From Nioella nitratireducens (GTDB taxonomy: Bacteria > Pseudomonadota > Alphaproteobacteria > Rhodobacterales > Rhodobacteraceae): a stretch of DNA of 37,007 bases. Within the stretch, counting starts at the first letter, position 1, and each line of letters opens with the position of its first letter. A model generated the notes under the pieces. The model saw only the letters and a list, made by a program, of their open reading frames with translations, was not told where the DNA came from and did no database searches. The position numbers were made by a program, and so were the translations under genes. This document shows, in pieces, positions 14,553-22,772 of this stretch. The DNA lies in contig NZ_MNBW01000025.1 in NCBI RefSeq assembly GCF_001879715.1, positions 1 through 37,007 of the forward strand, read 5' to 3'.

Positions 14553-15922
14553 GAATCAGAGCAATCGCGTCAGGTTTCGCAATGGTGGCAGCTCTGTCGG
14601 CAGGCGGTCTCGTCGTATCGGGCATCTGGTCGAAGGAACCGCCGCCCCCAAGCCTCGCCGAGGCAAGCATCTGGACACCGGACCGGCTCCAAGCTCCCCG
14701 GATCGCCGAAGTAGAATTCCCGCGATCCGTGCAGCCGCGCGCCGAAGACATGCCTGCATTCAGTGCGATGCCACTTCTACAAGTCGATGCCGCCGAGATT
14801 ACATTGCCCACGATCGAACCTCCCCTTTCCACTTGGTCGCGCGAGATAGAAAGTGGTGAGACGCTCGATACAGTTCTCGCGGAGGCCGGTTTTTCGGCGA
14901 CCGACCGTGCGGAAGTCGCCCTCGCTCTTGGCGCGGAATACGATTTGAGGCAGCTCCGGCCAGGTCATTCCGTCACTGTCGTCTCGACGATGGACGGCAG
15001 CCCGCGCAGCGTCGCGCTCGCCGTCGAGGACAGCGTGCGCATCGAGGCGATCTTCGGCGATGAGCTTGCCACGCAGGTCGTCACCCCGGAGTCCGAGACG
15101 GTGACGCTTGCCGGGGAAGCGGTGATCGACAGCTCACTTTTCGCTGCGCTCGACGATGCCGATATCCCCGCCCGGTTCGCGGTGGACCTGGCGCAGATGC
15201 TCGGCGGGACGGTGGATTTCCGCCGTGAGATGGCCGGCGGCGAAACGCTCCGGGTTCTCTGGCGCGAGGCGCGCGTGGGCCAGGATAGGATCGGACAACC
15301 GGAACTGGCCTTTGCTGCGCTCGAGGTCGGCGGCGCGCTCTATGAGGTCGTTTGGCCGGACAATGGCAGCGGTCAGGCCACGGTTTATATCGACGGCGCG
15401 GTTCTCCGCGTTTTCGCGCAGCCCGTGGAAGGCGCGCGACTGAGCTCCGTTTTCGGCCGCCGCACCCATCCAGTCTATGGGAACGTGCGAATGCACACCG
15501 GCGTCGATTTCGCTGCGGCGCGTGGGACCCCGGTTCAGGCCACGGCACCCGGGCGCGTCAGCTTCATCGGTTGGCGGAACGGGTACGGCCGCGTGGTTGA
15601 AATCTCGCATGGCTCGGACACCACGACGCGCTATGCGCATCTCAGCGCCGTGCCGGACGGCCTTGTGCAAGGCCAGCGCGTGGCTGCCGGAGACCTGATC
15701 GGCCGTGTGGGCGCCACCGGCACCGCGACCGGTCCGAACCTGCACTACGAGGTCCTGGTGGACGGTCGGCCGACCGATCCTCTCTCCGACGAGCGGCTCG
15801 CCGAAGCTGCCGAGCGCGAAGCGAATGACTCTGCCGCGCGGTCGATGCTCGCCGAAGCCCGCGCGCTTCTCGCTGAAAGTCTCGACCGCGAGATCGCCCT
15901 GACAGCAACCGAAAGGCTCTGA
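14549..15922 (+). CDS. M23-family murein endopeptidase (LytM type), exported
   Basis: This 457-residue protein has an N-terminal signal/anchor (about 6-25), a LysM/OapA-like segment around 105-150 (SGETLDTVLAEAGF, then RPGHSVTVV) and a C-terminal M23 domain (about 295-405). Zinc ligands are His316 and Asp320 (MHTGVDFAA) and the His in GPNLHYEV. His364 (RYAHLS) is the catalytic histidine. The usual HLH is NLH, so the second catalytic histidine is replaced by Asn. Members cleave peptidoglycan cross-bridges during growth or assembly. Its place inside a copper/thiol operon is unusual. The start overlaps the second Sco1 stop. Confidence 0.88.
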   Translation: MRIRAIASGFAMVAALSAGGLVVSGIWSKEPPPPSLAEASIWTPDRLQAPRIAEVEFPRSVQPRAEDMPAFSAMPLLQVDAAEITLPTIEPPLSTWSREIESGETLDTVLAEAGFSATDRAEVALALGAEYDLRQLRPGHSVTVVSTMDGSPRSVALAVEDSVRIEAIFGDELATQVVTPESETVTLAGEAVIDSSLFAALDDADIPARFAVDLAQMLGGTVDFRREMAGGETLRVLWREARVGQDRIGQPELAFAALEVGGALYEVVWPDNGSGQATVYIDGAVLRVFAQPVEGARLSSVFGRRTHPVYGNVRMHTGVDFAAARGTPVQATAPGRVSFIGWRNGYGRVVEISHGSDTTTRYAHLSAVPDGLVQGQRVAAGDLIGRVGATGTATGPNLHYEVLVDGRPTDPLSDERLAEAAEREANDSAARSMLAEARALLAESLDREIALTATERL

Positions 15923-15925
15923 CCC

Positions 15926-16381
15926 ATGAAACGTCTGACACAAGCCCTGACCTTCGCCATCGCACTGTTTCCGGCAGCGCAGGCCCTCGCGGAGGCAACT
16001 GCCATCGATGTCCGAAAGACCAATGGATGCGGCTGCTGCCTATCCTGGATGAACCATCTCCAGGACAACGGCTTCACACCGACCGGCCAGGACATGTTCG
16101 GCGGCCTTCTCGTGCGCTTCAAGCTCGACAACGGGGTGCCGCAGCGCATGGTCTCTTGCCACACGGCGCTCGTTGACGGCTACGTGATCGAGGGCCACGT
16201 GCCGGCCGCTGACATCCGCCGCCTTCTAGACGAACAGCCCGACGCGGTCGGTCTCGCGGTTCCGGGCATGCCCTACGGTTCGCCCGGCATGGGGCCCGAG
16301 GAGGACCGCGAAGCCTACGACGTCTTTCTGATTCTCAAGGACGGCTCGACCGAAGTCTATTCGAGCTACCCGGAAGGGTAA
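15926..16381 (+). CDS. DUF411-family exported metal-binding protein
   Basis: This 151-residue protein has a signal peptide (residues 1-22, ending ALAEA) and the DUF411 signature: a Cys cluster C35-G-C37-C38 in TNGCGCCLSWMNHL, then RMVSCHTALVDGYVIEGHVPAADI. DUF411 proteins are frequent in copper and mixed-metal resistance clusters and are thought to bind metal in the periplasm. The biochemical role is not settled. It starts 3 bases after the M23 peptidase gene and precedes the ZIP transporter in the same operon. Confidence 0.9.
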   Translation: MKRLTQALTFAIALFPAAQALAEATAIDVRKTNGCGCCLSWMNHLQDNGFTPTGQDMFGGLLVRFKLDNGVPQRMVSCHTALVDGYVIEGHVPAADIRRLLDEQPDAVGLAVPGMPYGSPGMGPEEDREAYDVFLILKDGSTEVYSSYPEG

Positions 16382-16393
16382 GCCACCTGACGA

Positions 16394-17176
16394 ATGGATC
16401 AGTTGTCCCCGATCATGCTCGGCTTTCTCGGAAGTCTGGCCGCCGGCACATTGACAGCCGTCGGAGCAGTCCCCGTGCTGTTCGGGCGGATCCCCTCACG
16501 CGGCACACGCGACCTGTCGCTCGGCTTTGCGGCTGGCGTGATGCTCGCAGCTTCGTTCTTCTCGCTGATCATTCCCGCGCTGGACGCGGCCGAACCGCGG
16601 TTCGACAACGGGGCAGCGCCCGCGGCCATCGTCTGCATCGCAATCCTTCTGGGCATGGCTACCGTTGCCCTGATGAATGAGAAGCTGCCGCACGAACACT
16701 TCAAAACAGGCCGCGAAGGTCCGGACGCCGCGTCGCTCCGGCGGGTCTGGCTCTTCATCATCGCAATCACGATCCACAACTTTCCCGAGGGTCTCGCGGT
16801 CGGGGTCGGGTTCGGTTCCAGTGGCATGGAAGGTGGCCTCCCACTCGCCATCGGTATCGGCTTGCAGAACGCACCCGAGGGTCTGGCGGTGGCGGTGTCG
16901 CTCATGGGTGAAGGATACGCGAAGCTGCGCGCCTGGGGCATTGCGGCCCTCACCGGCATGATCGAACCGATCGGCGGGTTGCTCGGGGCGGGTATCATCA
17001 CGCTGTCGGAGCCGCTGCTGCCCTGGGGGCTGGCGTTCGCCGCCGGCGCGATGCTCTATGTCATCAGCCACGAAATCATCCCCGAGACCCATCGCAGCGG
17101 ACATCAGAACAAGGCGACGCTCGGACTGTCGGTTGGCCTTGTCCTGATGCTGTTTCTCGATGTCTGGCTGGGGTGA
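16394..17176 (+). CDS. ZIP-family divalent metal transporter
   Basis: This 260-residue, roughly eight-helix membrane protein of the ZIP family moves Zn2+, Mn2+ or Fe2+ into the cytosol. The paired metal-binding helices are clear: HNFPEGLAVGVGFG in helix 4 and QNAPEGLAVAVSL in helix 5. A third element, SHEIIPETHR, lies near the C-terminus. The histidine-rich cytosolic loop typical of eukaryotic ZIPs is only a short LPHEHF. An importer inside a resistance island next to exporters is notable, and some ZIPs work in the export direction. The last 17 bases overlap the lspA start. Confidence 0.88.
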   Translation: MDQLSPIMLGFLGSLAAGTLTAVGAVPVLFGRIPSRGTRDLSLGFAAGVMLAASFFSLIIPALDAAEPRFDNGAAPAAIVCIAILLGMATVALMNEKLPHEHFKTGREGPDAASLRRVWLFIIAITIHNFPEGLAVGVGFGSSGMEGGLPLAIGIGLQNAPEGLAVAVSLMGEGYAKLRAWGIAALTGMIEPIGGLLGAGIITLSEPLLPWGLAFAAGAMLYVISHEIIPETHRSGHQNKATLGLSVGLVLMLFLDVWLG

Positions 17177-17663
17177 GGCAGTGTTGTCAGTCGAAAGACC
17201 GCCGGTGATCGGTATGTTGGCCGCCGTCGCGGCTTTCGCGATCGATCAGGTCACAAAGGCAATCGTCGTCATGAATGCGAGCGTCCTGAGCGTTGGTGTT
17301 CCCGTGTTTCCCGGATTCAACCTCACGTTCCATCGGAACGATGGCGTGACCTTCGGACTTTTGGGCGGCGCGCCGTGGTGGAGCCTCGTGGTGCTCGCTC
17401 TTGCCGTCTGCGCCTGGCTCGTGATCATGATGATGCGAACCCGGGACGGGATCGAGGCGCTTGCCTACGGGGCGATCATCGGCGGCGCCTTCGGCAACGT
17501 GATGGACCGTCTCAGATTCCGGACCGTGACTGATTTCCTCGATTTCTACGCCGGCGCCGCGCACTGGCCAGCCTTCAACATGGCTGACGTCTTCGTGGTC
17601 GGCGGCGTCGGATTGCTTCTTGTCGCGCCGATGATCAAGCGACGGCCTAGGTCCGGTCCGTGA
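17160..17663 (+). CDS. lspA: Lipoprotein signal peptidase (signal peptidase II)
   Basis: This 167-residue inner-membrane aspartyl protease cleaves the signal peptide of diacylglyceryl-modified prolipoproteins. Four membrane helices are visible. The catalytic aspartates are D116 in GNVMDR and D143 in FNMADVF, matching E. coli positions 114 and 141, and the FxRNxGVTFG-like stretch (FHRNDGVTFGLL) is present. The start at ATG 17160 overlaps the ZIP gene; GTG 17181 is an alternative. lspA genes are known passengers of lead/cadmium/zinc (pbr-type) operons, where one is named pbrC. Here it sits next to an N-acyltransferase gene, which is less usual. Confidence 0.93.
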   Translation: MSGWGEAVLSVERPPVIGMLAAVAAFAIDQVTKAIVVMNASVLSVGVPVFPGFNLTFHRNDGVTFGLLGGAPWWSLVVLALAVCAWLVIMMMRTRDGIEALAYGAIIGGAFGNVMDRLRFRTVTDFLDFYAGAAHWPAFNMADVFVVGGVGLLLVAPMIKRRPRSGP

Positions 17664-19222
17664 CGCTGTTTTGGACGCTGTCCCGGGAACTGGTGATTTC
17701 CCTGCCGTCGCGCGTGATCGCGGCCATTGCAGCCGGTGGCGTTGCAGTTCTGACCCTCCCTCCGTTCTCGATCCTCCTGCTTGTCCCCCTTGCCTACACC
17801 ACCCTCCTTGTCCTCCTCCGGCATCTCCCGGTCGCCAAGGCAGCACTTGTCGGCTGGGCGTTCGGTCTCGGGCAGTTCGGTTTCGGACTCTCATGGATCG
17901 TGGAGAGTTTCTACGTAGATGCCGAGCGGTTCGGTGCGATGGCGATACCCGCCGTCGCGGGACTGTCCGCCGGACTAGCCATGTTTCCGGCCGCAGCGGC
18001 AGCGCTCTTCGCGGGCGTCGCACGGCGCCGTGCGATCGGAGGCGTAACGGCCTGTCTCGTGTTCGCTACCTGCTGGACGGCGGCAGAGTGGCTACGAGGG
18101 CATGTGCTCACGGGCTTCCCCTGGAACCTCGCCGGCTATGCCCTCGTCGACTACGCGGCCTTGCGGCAACCGGCCGCGTGGGTCGGAAGCTTTGGGTTGA
18201 GCTTTCTCGTAATTCTCGTCGGCTCTCTTCCGGCGCCGGCCCTTTTGGCGGAGGTGCGCCCGCGCTGGAGCATCAGCCTGCTCGGCGTTGGAATCGTTGT
18301 GGCGACCTGGTCCGCAGGCGTGGCGCGGCTCCAGCTCGAGCCGTCAAGCCCGCCGGGGCTCGATTTGAGGATCGTTCAGGGCAACGTTCCCCAGCAGGAA
18401 AAGTGGGCGCTCGAAAGCCGGGAGCCGACGCTCACGCGCTATCTCGACCTCTCGACTCGTCCCGGCTCCGTCGACATCCTGCTCTGGCCGGAAACCGCCT
18501 TCCCGGGCTTTCTCGATGAGAACGCCGAGGCGCGCTCGCGCATCGCTGCCGCCATTCCGGATGAGGGCTTGCTTCTGACCGGAGTGCCGGATCGCGTTTC
18601 GACGGACGAAGGCACGCGCTTCTTCAACACTGTTCAGGCCTATGATCAGACCGGCCGGAGCCTGACCGGCTACGCCAAGCACCACCTTGTCCCCTTCGGC
18701 GAATACGTGCCGTTCAGGGGCTGGCTGCCGGTCGAACGTCTGACTGCGGGCTTAGGGGACTTCACGCCCGGCCCGGGTCCGCGCACGCTGGCACTTCCCG
18801 GTGCCCCACTGGTTGCCGTGGCCATCTGCTACGAGATCATTTTTCCAGGCCATCTCGTTGACGACCTGTTCCGGCCGGACTGGATATTCAACGCGACCAA
18901 CGATGCGTGGTTCGGAACCAGAATCGGGCCGGAGCAGCACCTCGCCTCTGCACGCATGCGCGCCGTCGAAGAAGGGCTTCCCGTCGTCCGGGCCGCAAAC
19001 ACAGGGATCTCCGCGATCATCGACGCAAACGGTGACCTCGTCGCGCGGCTCGACACCGGAGAAACCGGTGTCATCGATGCGGCTCTGCCCTTCGCTCATC
19101 CGCCAACGCTTTATGCGCGCTTCGGCGACTGGATGCTGCTTGTGCTCGTGGTCTCCTGTTGGGCTACAGCAGCGGCTGGACGTCTTCGGAAGGCCACAAG
19201 TTTGAGAAAGCGGGATACCTGA
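17660..19222 (+). CDS. lnt: Apolipoprotein N-acyltransferase
   Basis: This 520-residue inner-membrane enzyme adds the third acyl chain to the N-terminal cysteine of lipoproteins. The first 210 residues form several membrane helices. A nitrilase-type domain follows with the catalytic triad Glu278 (WPETAFPGF), Lys340 (YAKHHLVPFGEY) and Cys390 (VAICYEIIFP), close to E. coli 267/335/387. The start is GTG 17660, overlapping the lspA stop. An essential chromosomal lnt copy is expected in the host, so this would be a second, mobile copy. Together with lspA it covers the last two steps of lipoprotein maturation; no lgt is present. Confidence 0.93.
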   Translation: MTLFWTLSRELVISLPSRVIAAIAAGGVAVLTLPPFSILLLVPLAYTTLLVLLRHLPVAKAALVGWAFGLGQFGFGLSWIVESFYVDAERFGAMAIPAVAGLSAGLAMFPAAAAALFAGVARRRAIGGVTACLVFATCWTAAEWLRGHVLTGFPWNLAGYALVDYAALRQPAAWVGSFGLSFLVILVGSLPAPALLAEVRPRWSISLLGVGIVVATWSAGVARLQLEPSSPPGLDLRIVQGNVPQQEKWALESREPTLTRYLDLSTRPGSVDILLWPETAFPGFLDENAEARSRIAAAIPDEGLLLTGVPDRVSTDEGTRFFNTVQAYDQTGRSLTGYAKHHLVPFGEYVPFRGWLPVERLTAGLGDFTPGPGPRTLALPGAPLVAVAICYEIIFPGHLVDDLFRPDWIFNATNDAWFGTRIGPEQHLASARMRAVEEGLPVVRAANTGISAIIDANGDLVARLDTGETGVIDAALPFAHPPTLYARFGDWMLLVLVVSCWATAAAGRLRKATSLRKRDT

Positions 19223-19389
19223 TGCTGGTGATCATGGGAATTGTCGGGGGAGCGATCTGGGGTGGCTTCTTGGCCAGACGAAGGAAGGGAAACCGACTGG
19301 ACATTCTTCAGTATGCTGCAGCCTCGGCGATTGCCTTCGGCCTGGTCGGGCTACTCGCTACGATCCTGGTCTCGCGTCTTCTAGGCTAA
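19222..19389 (+). CDS. Small two-helix membrane protein after lnt
   Basis: This 55-residue protein starts at ATG 19222, overlapping the lnt stop (TGATG). It has two hydrophobic segments (LVIMGIVGGAIWGGFLA and AAASAIAFGLVGLLATILV) joined by a basic loop (RRRKGNRLD). I do not recognise the family. The coupling to lnt suggests that it is the last gene of the Sco-to-lnt operon. A longer frame starting at 19159 would overlap lnt by 60 bases and is less likely. Confidence 0.65.
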   Translation: MLVIMGIVGGAIWGGFLARRRKGNRLDILQYAAASAIAFGLVGLLATILVSRLLG

Positions 19390-19465
19390 CCGATCCGCTC
19401 GGAACTCAGGTCGCATTGGAAGATTGACACTCGGTGAGAGCGCGTCGGACCTCACGGCAAAACGT

Positions 19466-19924
19466 CTATGTCCGATCGAGCTTTCGTTCGAACGCTTCCA
19501 GTGTCTCATGGCTCACGTGATGCTCGATCCCCTCGGCATCGCGTTCCGCGGTTTCCTCATCGATCCCAAGGCTCAGGAGGAACGCGACCACGATCCTGTG
19601 TCGCCGTCGACACGCCTCGGCCAATGCCTGCCCTTCATCGGTTAGGAACACCGCTCGATAGCGTTCTCGGCGAACGAGGCCCGCGCTCCTTAGCCGTGAA
19701 ATGTTCTTCGTGACCGTCGGTGGCTTCACACCGAGACGCTCGGCGATATCGACCGGTCGGGCCTCTCCGCGGGTCTCGATCAGCTCCGCGATCAATTCCA
19801 CGTAGTCCTCTGCCATCTCGCTTTCATGCGCTTGCCGCACGATCGCAAAGCCTTCCGCCTGCGCCTCCGGCGCGCGTTCCACAGGTTCAAAGGTCTCGCG
19901 TACTTGTGATTGCGGCTTGGTCAT
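19466..19924 (-). CDS. mntR: DtxR/MntR-family manganese-responsive regulator
   Basis: This 152-residue regulator has an N-terminal extension, a winged helix-turn-helix at about 48-95 (VDIAERLGVKPPTVTKNISRL, mostly) and a metal-binding dimerisation domain with EGIEHHVSHETLEAFE. MntR proteins bind Mn2+ and then repress uptake genes or switch on efflux genes. ATG 19924 gives the usual MntR length; a longer frame to 19990 would run into the promoter. The gene is divergent from the di-heme peroxidase/PhnDCE-like operon, whose promoter carries a matching palindrome. The upstream gene cluster ends convergently with it. Confidence 0.85.
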   Translation of the reverse strand: MTKPQSQVRETFEPVERAPEAQAEGFAIVRQAHESEMAEDYVELIAELIETRGEARPVDIAERLGVKPPTVTKNISRLRSAGLVRRERYRAVFLTDEGQALAEACRRRHRIVVAFLLSLGIDEETAERDAEGIEHHVSHETLEAFERKLDRT

Positions 19925-19952
19925 TTCGCAAGTCTGCCCTGAGACACAAGGA

Positions 19953-19996
19953 TTGACAACTTGTTTGCTTCGGGTAGATAAATTAGCCACGGCTAA
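19953..19996 (+). promoter_or_regulatory. Promoter with MntR-type operator for the peroxidase/ABC operon
   Basis: TTGACA (19953-19958), a 17-bp spacer and AGATAA (19976-19981) form a strong promoter. Directly downstream lies the palindrome TTAGCC-AC-GGCTAA (19983-19996), over the expected transcription start. TTAGCC/GGCTAA half-sites are in keeping with DtxR/MntR-family operators, and the mntR gene is the adjacent divergent gene. Binding there would repress the operon when the metal is plentiful. Confidence 0.7.
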
Positions 19997-20016
19997 CTTT
20001 TGTATTGGAGGTCATC

Positions 20017-21897
20017 GTGATCCGGAAGCTGCTTGGGTTCGTGATTTTCTCTCTGGCCGGCGCGATGGTCTCGTTCGGGCCGGCCATCGCGACACCTGCA
20101 AGAGAAGCCCCATGGCTTCCGGACGCGGCAGCCTATCGTCTGACGTTGTTTCTCGGAAATCTGGAGCCGCTACCCTGGGACGACGTCGAAGCCGCCTGGT
20201 CCGAACCTTACCGAAACTCAGAGTTTTCCGCGGACGCGCTGACCTGGTTGGGTGAGAAAAGCGACATCGAAACCGGGCCATTACTGGACGCAATGGCGCG
20301 ACGGGATCGACAGTCCCTCTTCGCCGCCGCGACGAGGTTGATGGCTCTCAGGATCGAGGAAGAGCTGGGCCGCGCACTGGACGTTGACGACCCGGCACGT
20401 GCGCAGCAAGCCGTGAGAACCGCCGGCGAACTCTACCGCGCCTTCGCTGACGGCGTCGCCGCCGCCGATCCTGAGGCATCACGCCGGATCGGCCTTGCCT
20501 GGCTGGAACTTAACAGTAGCACAGGGTCCGCCGGTGTTCTCGGAGCAGGCACCACACCACCAGACCGCGAAACGATGGTCACGGCACGAGCGGTGATCTC
20601 TGATTATCTCGCGGAGAACTATCTTGTGGACAACTTCGCTCCGAGGCAGGAGCTCAGCCCGCTGCCTGAGACGGCTTTGCTCAGCGGACACGACATCGAG
20701 GTGCCACCGAGCCTACCGCCGGGGTCCGACATTTTCGACCAGGATCCCCTGCCTCTGCTCGTCCTCAATTTCGAGGCGCAGGGCATCGATGAAACCGACC
20801 TGCCGCTTGTCGCTTACGGCGACATGCTGTTCGATAGCGCGCAAATCTTCGGCAGCCCGGCGCGCGACCTCGGGATCGCCTGTTCAACCTGTCACAACCG
20901 CTCGGACGTGAACCAGCGTCTGTTCATTCCCGGCGCCAGCCATCAGCCCGGCGCAATCGACGTGGACGGCGCCTTCTTCAACCCGATCTTCAACGACCGG
21001 CGCGACGACCCGCTCGACATCCCGAGCCTGCGCGGCCTGCGCTTCACCGGGCCTTATGGCCGCGATGGTCGGTTTGCTTCACTGCGCGACTTCACCCGCA
21101 ACGTGATCGTCAACGAATTCGGCGGCGACGAACCCACGCCCTTCATGCTCGACGCGCTCCTGGCCTATATGCTGGAGTTCGACTTCCTGCCGAATTCGAT
21201 GCTGACTGCGGATGGCAGGCTGACCGATGCGGCATCGGGCGCCGCGCGGCGCGGCGAAGAGATATTCAATCGGCCATTCGTAGGGCTAGGCGACCGCTCC
21301 TGCGCCAGCTGTCACGTGCCGGACGGCAACTTCCTCGACCGTCAGGCGCATGACATCTGGTCCGCCAGTCCGGCCTACGAGGGTGCGCGCGCAGGCGCCT
21401 TCGACACGCCGACCTTGCTTGGGACGGCCTACACCGCGCCATACTTCCATGACGGATCGCTGCCGACCCTCGCCGCTGTCGTGGACTGGTTCGACGAGAC
21501 GAAATCGCTCGATCTCACTGATGCCGAGCGCTCAGACCTTACCGCATACCTCGAAGCGGTGGGCTCGGCTGATGAGCCTTATGAGACTTTCGATGCAGAG
21601 AACACGTCCTTCCGCCTCGCCTTCTCTGAATTGACGACCTTCGCTTCGACAATCGATACGCTGCTGCCCCGGCGGGACGCAGAGCACATCCTGCTCCTGA
21701 CCGATACGGTCGCGGCGGACCTCTCGGCCGATGCCAGCACGATGTCCAACCTTGCCGGTCGGCCAGAGGTCTATGCACTTGCCGAGCGATTGGCCCAGGT
21801 CGGTGCCGCCGTGCGCGCCGGAGACTGGGAGACGGCAGAGGCACACTGGACCGCGTTCAGGGATGCGGCCGACACAATCGAAGAAAGGGCGTTCTGA
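20017..21897 (+). CDS. Large di-heme c-type peroxidase (MauG/CcpA-like)
   Basis: This 626-residue exported protein has a signal peptide (residues 1-26, ending AIATPA). GTG 20017 is chosen for the perfect GGAGG six bases upstream; TTG 20005 is too close. An N-terminal domain of about 230 residues is not recognised. The di-heme region has haem sites C289-ST-C292-H293 and C429-AS-C432-H433, plus IPSLRGLRFTGPYGRDG and its homologue TPTLLGTAYTAPYFHDG, typical of bacterial di-heme peroxidases. About 75 helical residues end the chain. Such enzymes reduce H2O2 or oxidise substrates in the periplasm. It is nearly twice the usual size (about 340). It is the first gene behind the MntR box. Confidence 0.85.
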   Translation: MIRKLLGFVIFSLAGAMVSFGPAIATPAREAPWLPDAAAYRLTLFLGNLEPLPWDDVEAAWSEPYRNSEFSADALTWLGEKSDIETGPLLDAMARRDRQSLFAAATRLMALRIEEELGRALDVDDPARAQQAVRTAGELYRAFADGVAAADPEASRRIGLAWLELNSSTGSAGVLGAGTTPPDRETMVTARAVISDYLAENYLVDNFAPRQELSPLPETALLSGHDIEVPPSLPPGSDIFDQDPLPLLVLNFEAQGIDETDLPLVAYGDMLFDSAQIFGSPARDLGIACSTCHNRSDVNQRLFIPGASHQPGAIDVDGAFFNPIFNDRRDDPLDIPSLRGLRFTGPYGRDGRFASLRDFTRNVIVNEFGGDEPTPFMLDALLAYMLEFDFLPNSMLTADGRLTDAASGAARRGEEIFNRPFVGLGDRSCASCHVPDGNFLDRQAHDIWSASPAYEGARAGAFDTPTLLGTAYTAPYFHDGSLPTLAAVVDWFDETKSLDLTDAERSDLTAYLEAVGSADEPYETFDAENTSFRLAFSELTTFASTIDTLLPRRDAEHILLLTDTVAADLSADASTMSNLAGRPEVYALAERLAQVGAAVRAGDWETAEAHWTAFRDAADTIEERAF

Positions 21898-22772
21898 TGT
21901 GGATCCGTCTGAGCCGCAGAAAGACGCTGATCCTGTCCGTCGCGGGCGCCGTGTCCCTGGGAACACGGCTTGCAGCACAGGAAGAAGGCTTGCGCCTCGC
22001 CTTCATTCCCCAGGAAAACCCCGAAAAACTGCTCGGCGACATCGCGGCCATCACCGGGTGGCTGGCGGATCAGATCGGCGTACCGGTCGAGGGTTTCGTC
22101 ACCATCGACCATGCCGCGGCCGTCGAGGCGCTGCGGAACGGTGACGCCGACATCTCGTTCATGGGCGCGCTCCCCTTCGTGCTGGCCGAGGCCGAGATTG
22201 GCGCAGTGCCTCTGCTGTCCGAAGTCTATCGCGGCGCGCCCAATTACACCGCGCGGATCTTCGTGCGCCGCGACAGCGGGATCGAAACACTTGCTGATCT
22301 CGGGGGCAAGGATATCGCTTTTGCGGACCCGATCTCGGAATCGGGCTATCTCTATCCTCTGGCCGAGTTCGTCGAGGCCGGATTGGTTGCCGGGCCCGGC
22401 GACGCGGACGCCTTTTTCGGTCGCATCTTCTTCGCGGGCGGATATCAGCAGGCGATGCAGGCGATGGCCGAGGGCCTTGTCGATGCCGCCGGCGCGAGCC
22501 AGTACGCCGACCTCCTTCTCACCCCGCAGCAGCAGGCCGAGGTCATCTGGATCGCCGAGAGCGAACCAATCCCCAGCCACGTGGTGATCGCGCAACCGGG
22601 ACTGGACGCAGACCTCCGGTCGCGGTTCGTCGATGCGATGATGCGCCTCAACGAAGCCGGCAACCGCGACCTGCTGCGCTACCTCTACGGACCCGATGGC
22701 TATGTCCAAGCAGACCCCGCTGCCTATGACGGGGTGCGCGACATGGCCCGCCGCTACGGGCTCCTCGAGTGA
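21897..22772 (+). CDS. PhnD-like periplasmic substrate-binding protein
   Basis: This 291-residue protein has an exported N-terminus (residues 1-27, RLSRRKTLILSVAGAV) followed by a PhnD/phosphonate-type binding fold: LRLAFIPQENPEKLLGDI at the start, IDHAAAVEALRNGDADISFMG, then ADPISESGYLYP and the late AQPGLDADLRS. PhnD proteins bind phosphonates, phosphite or other small oxyanions, and several family members bind unrelated ligands. No phosphonate lyase (phnG-M) or phosphite oxidase is present. The start overlaps the peroxidase stop (TGATG). With an MntR box upstream, a metal or metal-chelate ligand is a possibility but not shown. Confidence 0.85.
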   Translation: MWIRLSRRKTLILSVAGAVSLGTRLAAQEEGLRLAFIPQENPEKLLGDIAAITGWLADQIGVPVEGFVTIDHAAAVEALRNGDADISFMGALPFVLAEAEIGAVPLLSEVYRGAPNYTARIFVRRDSGIETLADLGGKDIAFADPISESGYLYPLAEFVEAGLVAGPGDADAFFGRIFFAGGYQQAMQAMAEGLVDAAGASQYADLLLTPQQQAEVIWIAESEPIPSHVVIAQPGLDADLRSRFVDAMMRLNEAGNRDLLRYLYGPDGYVQADPAAYDGVRDMARRYGLLE

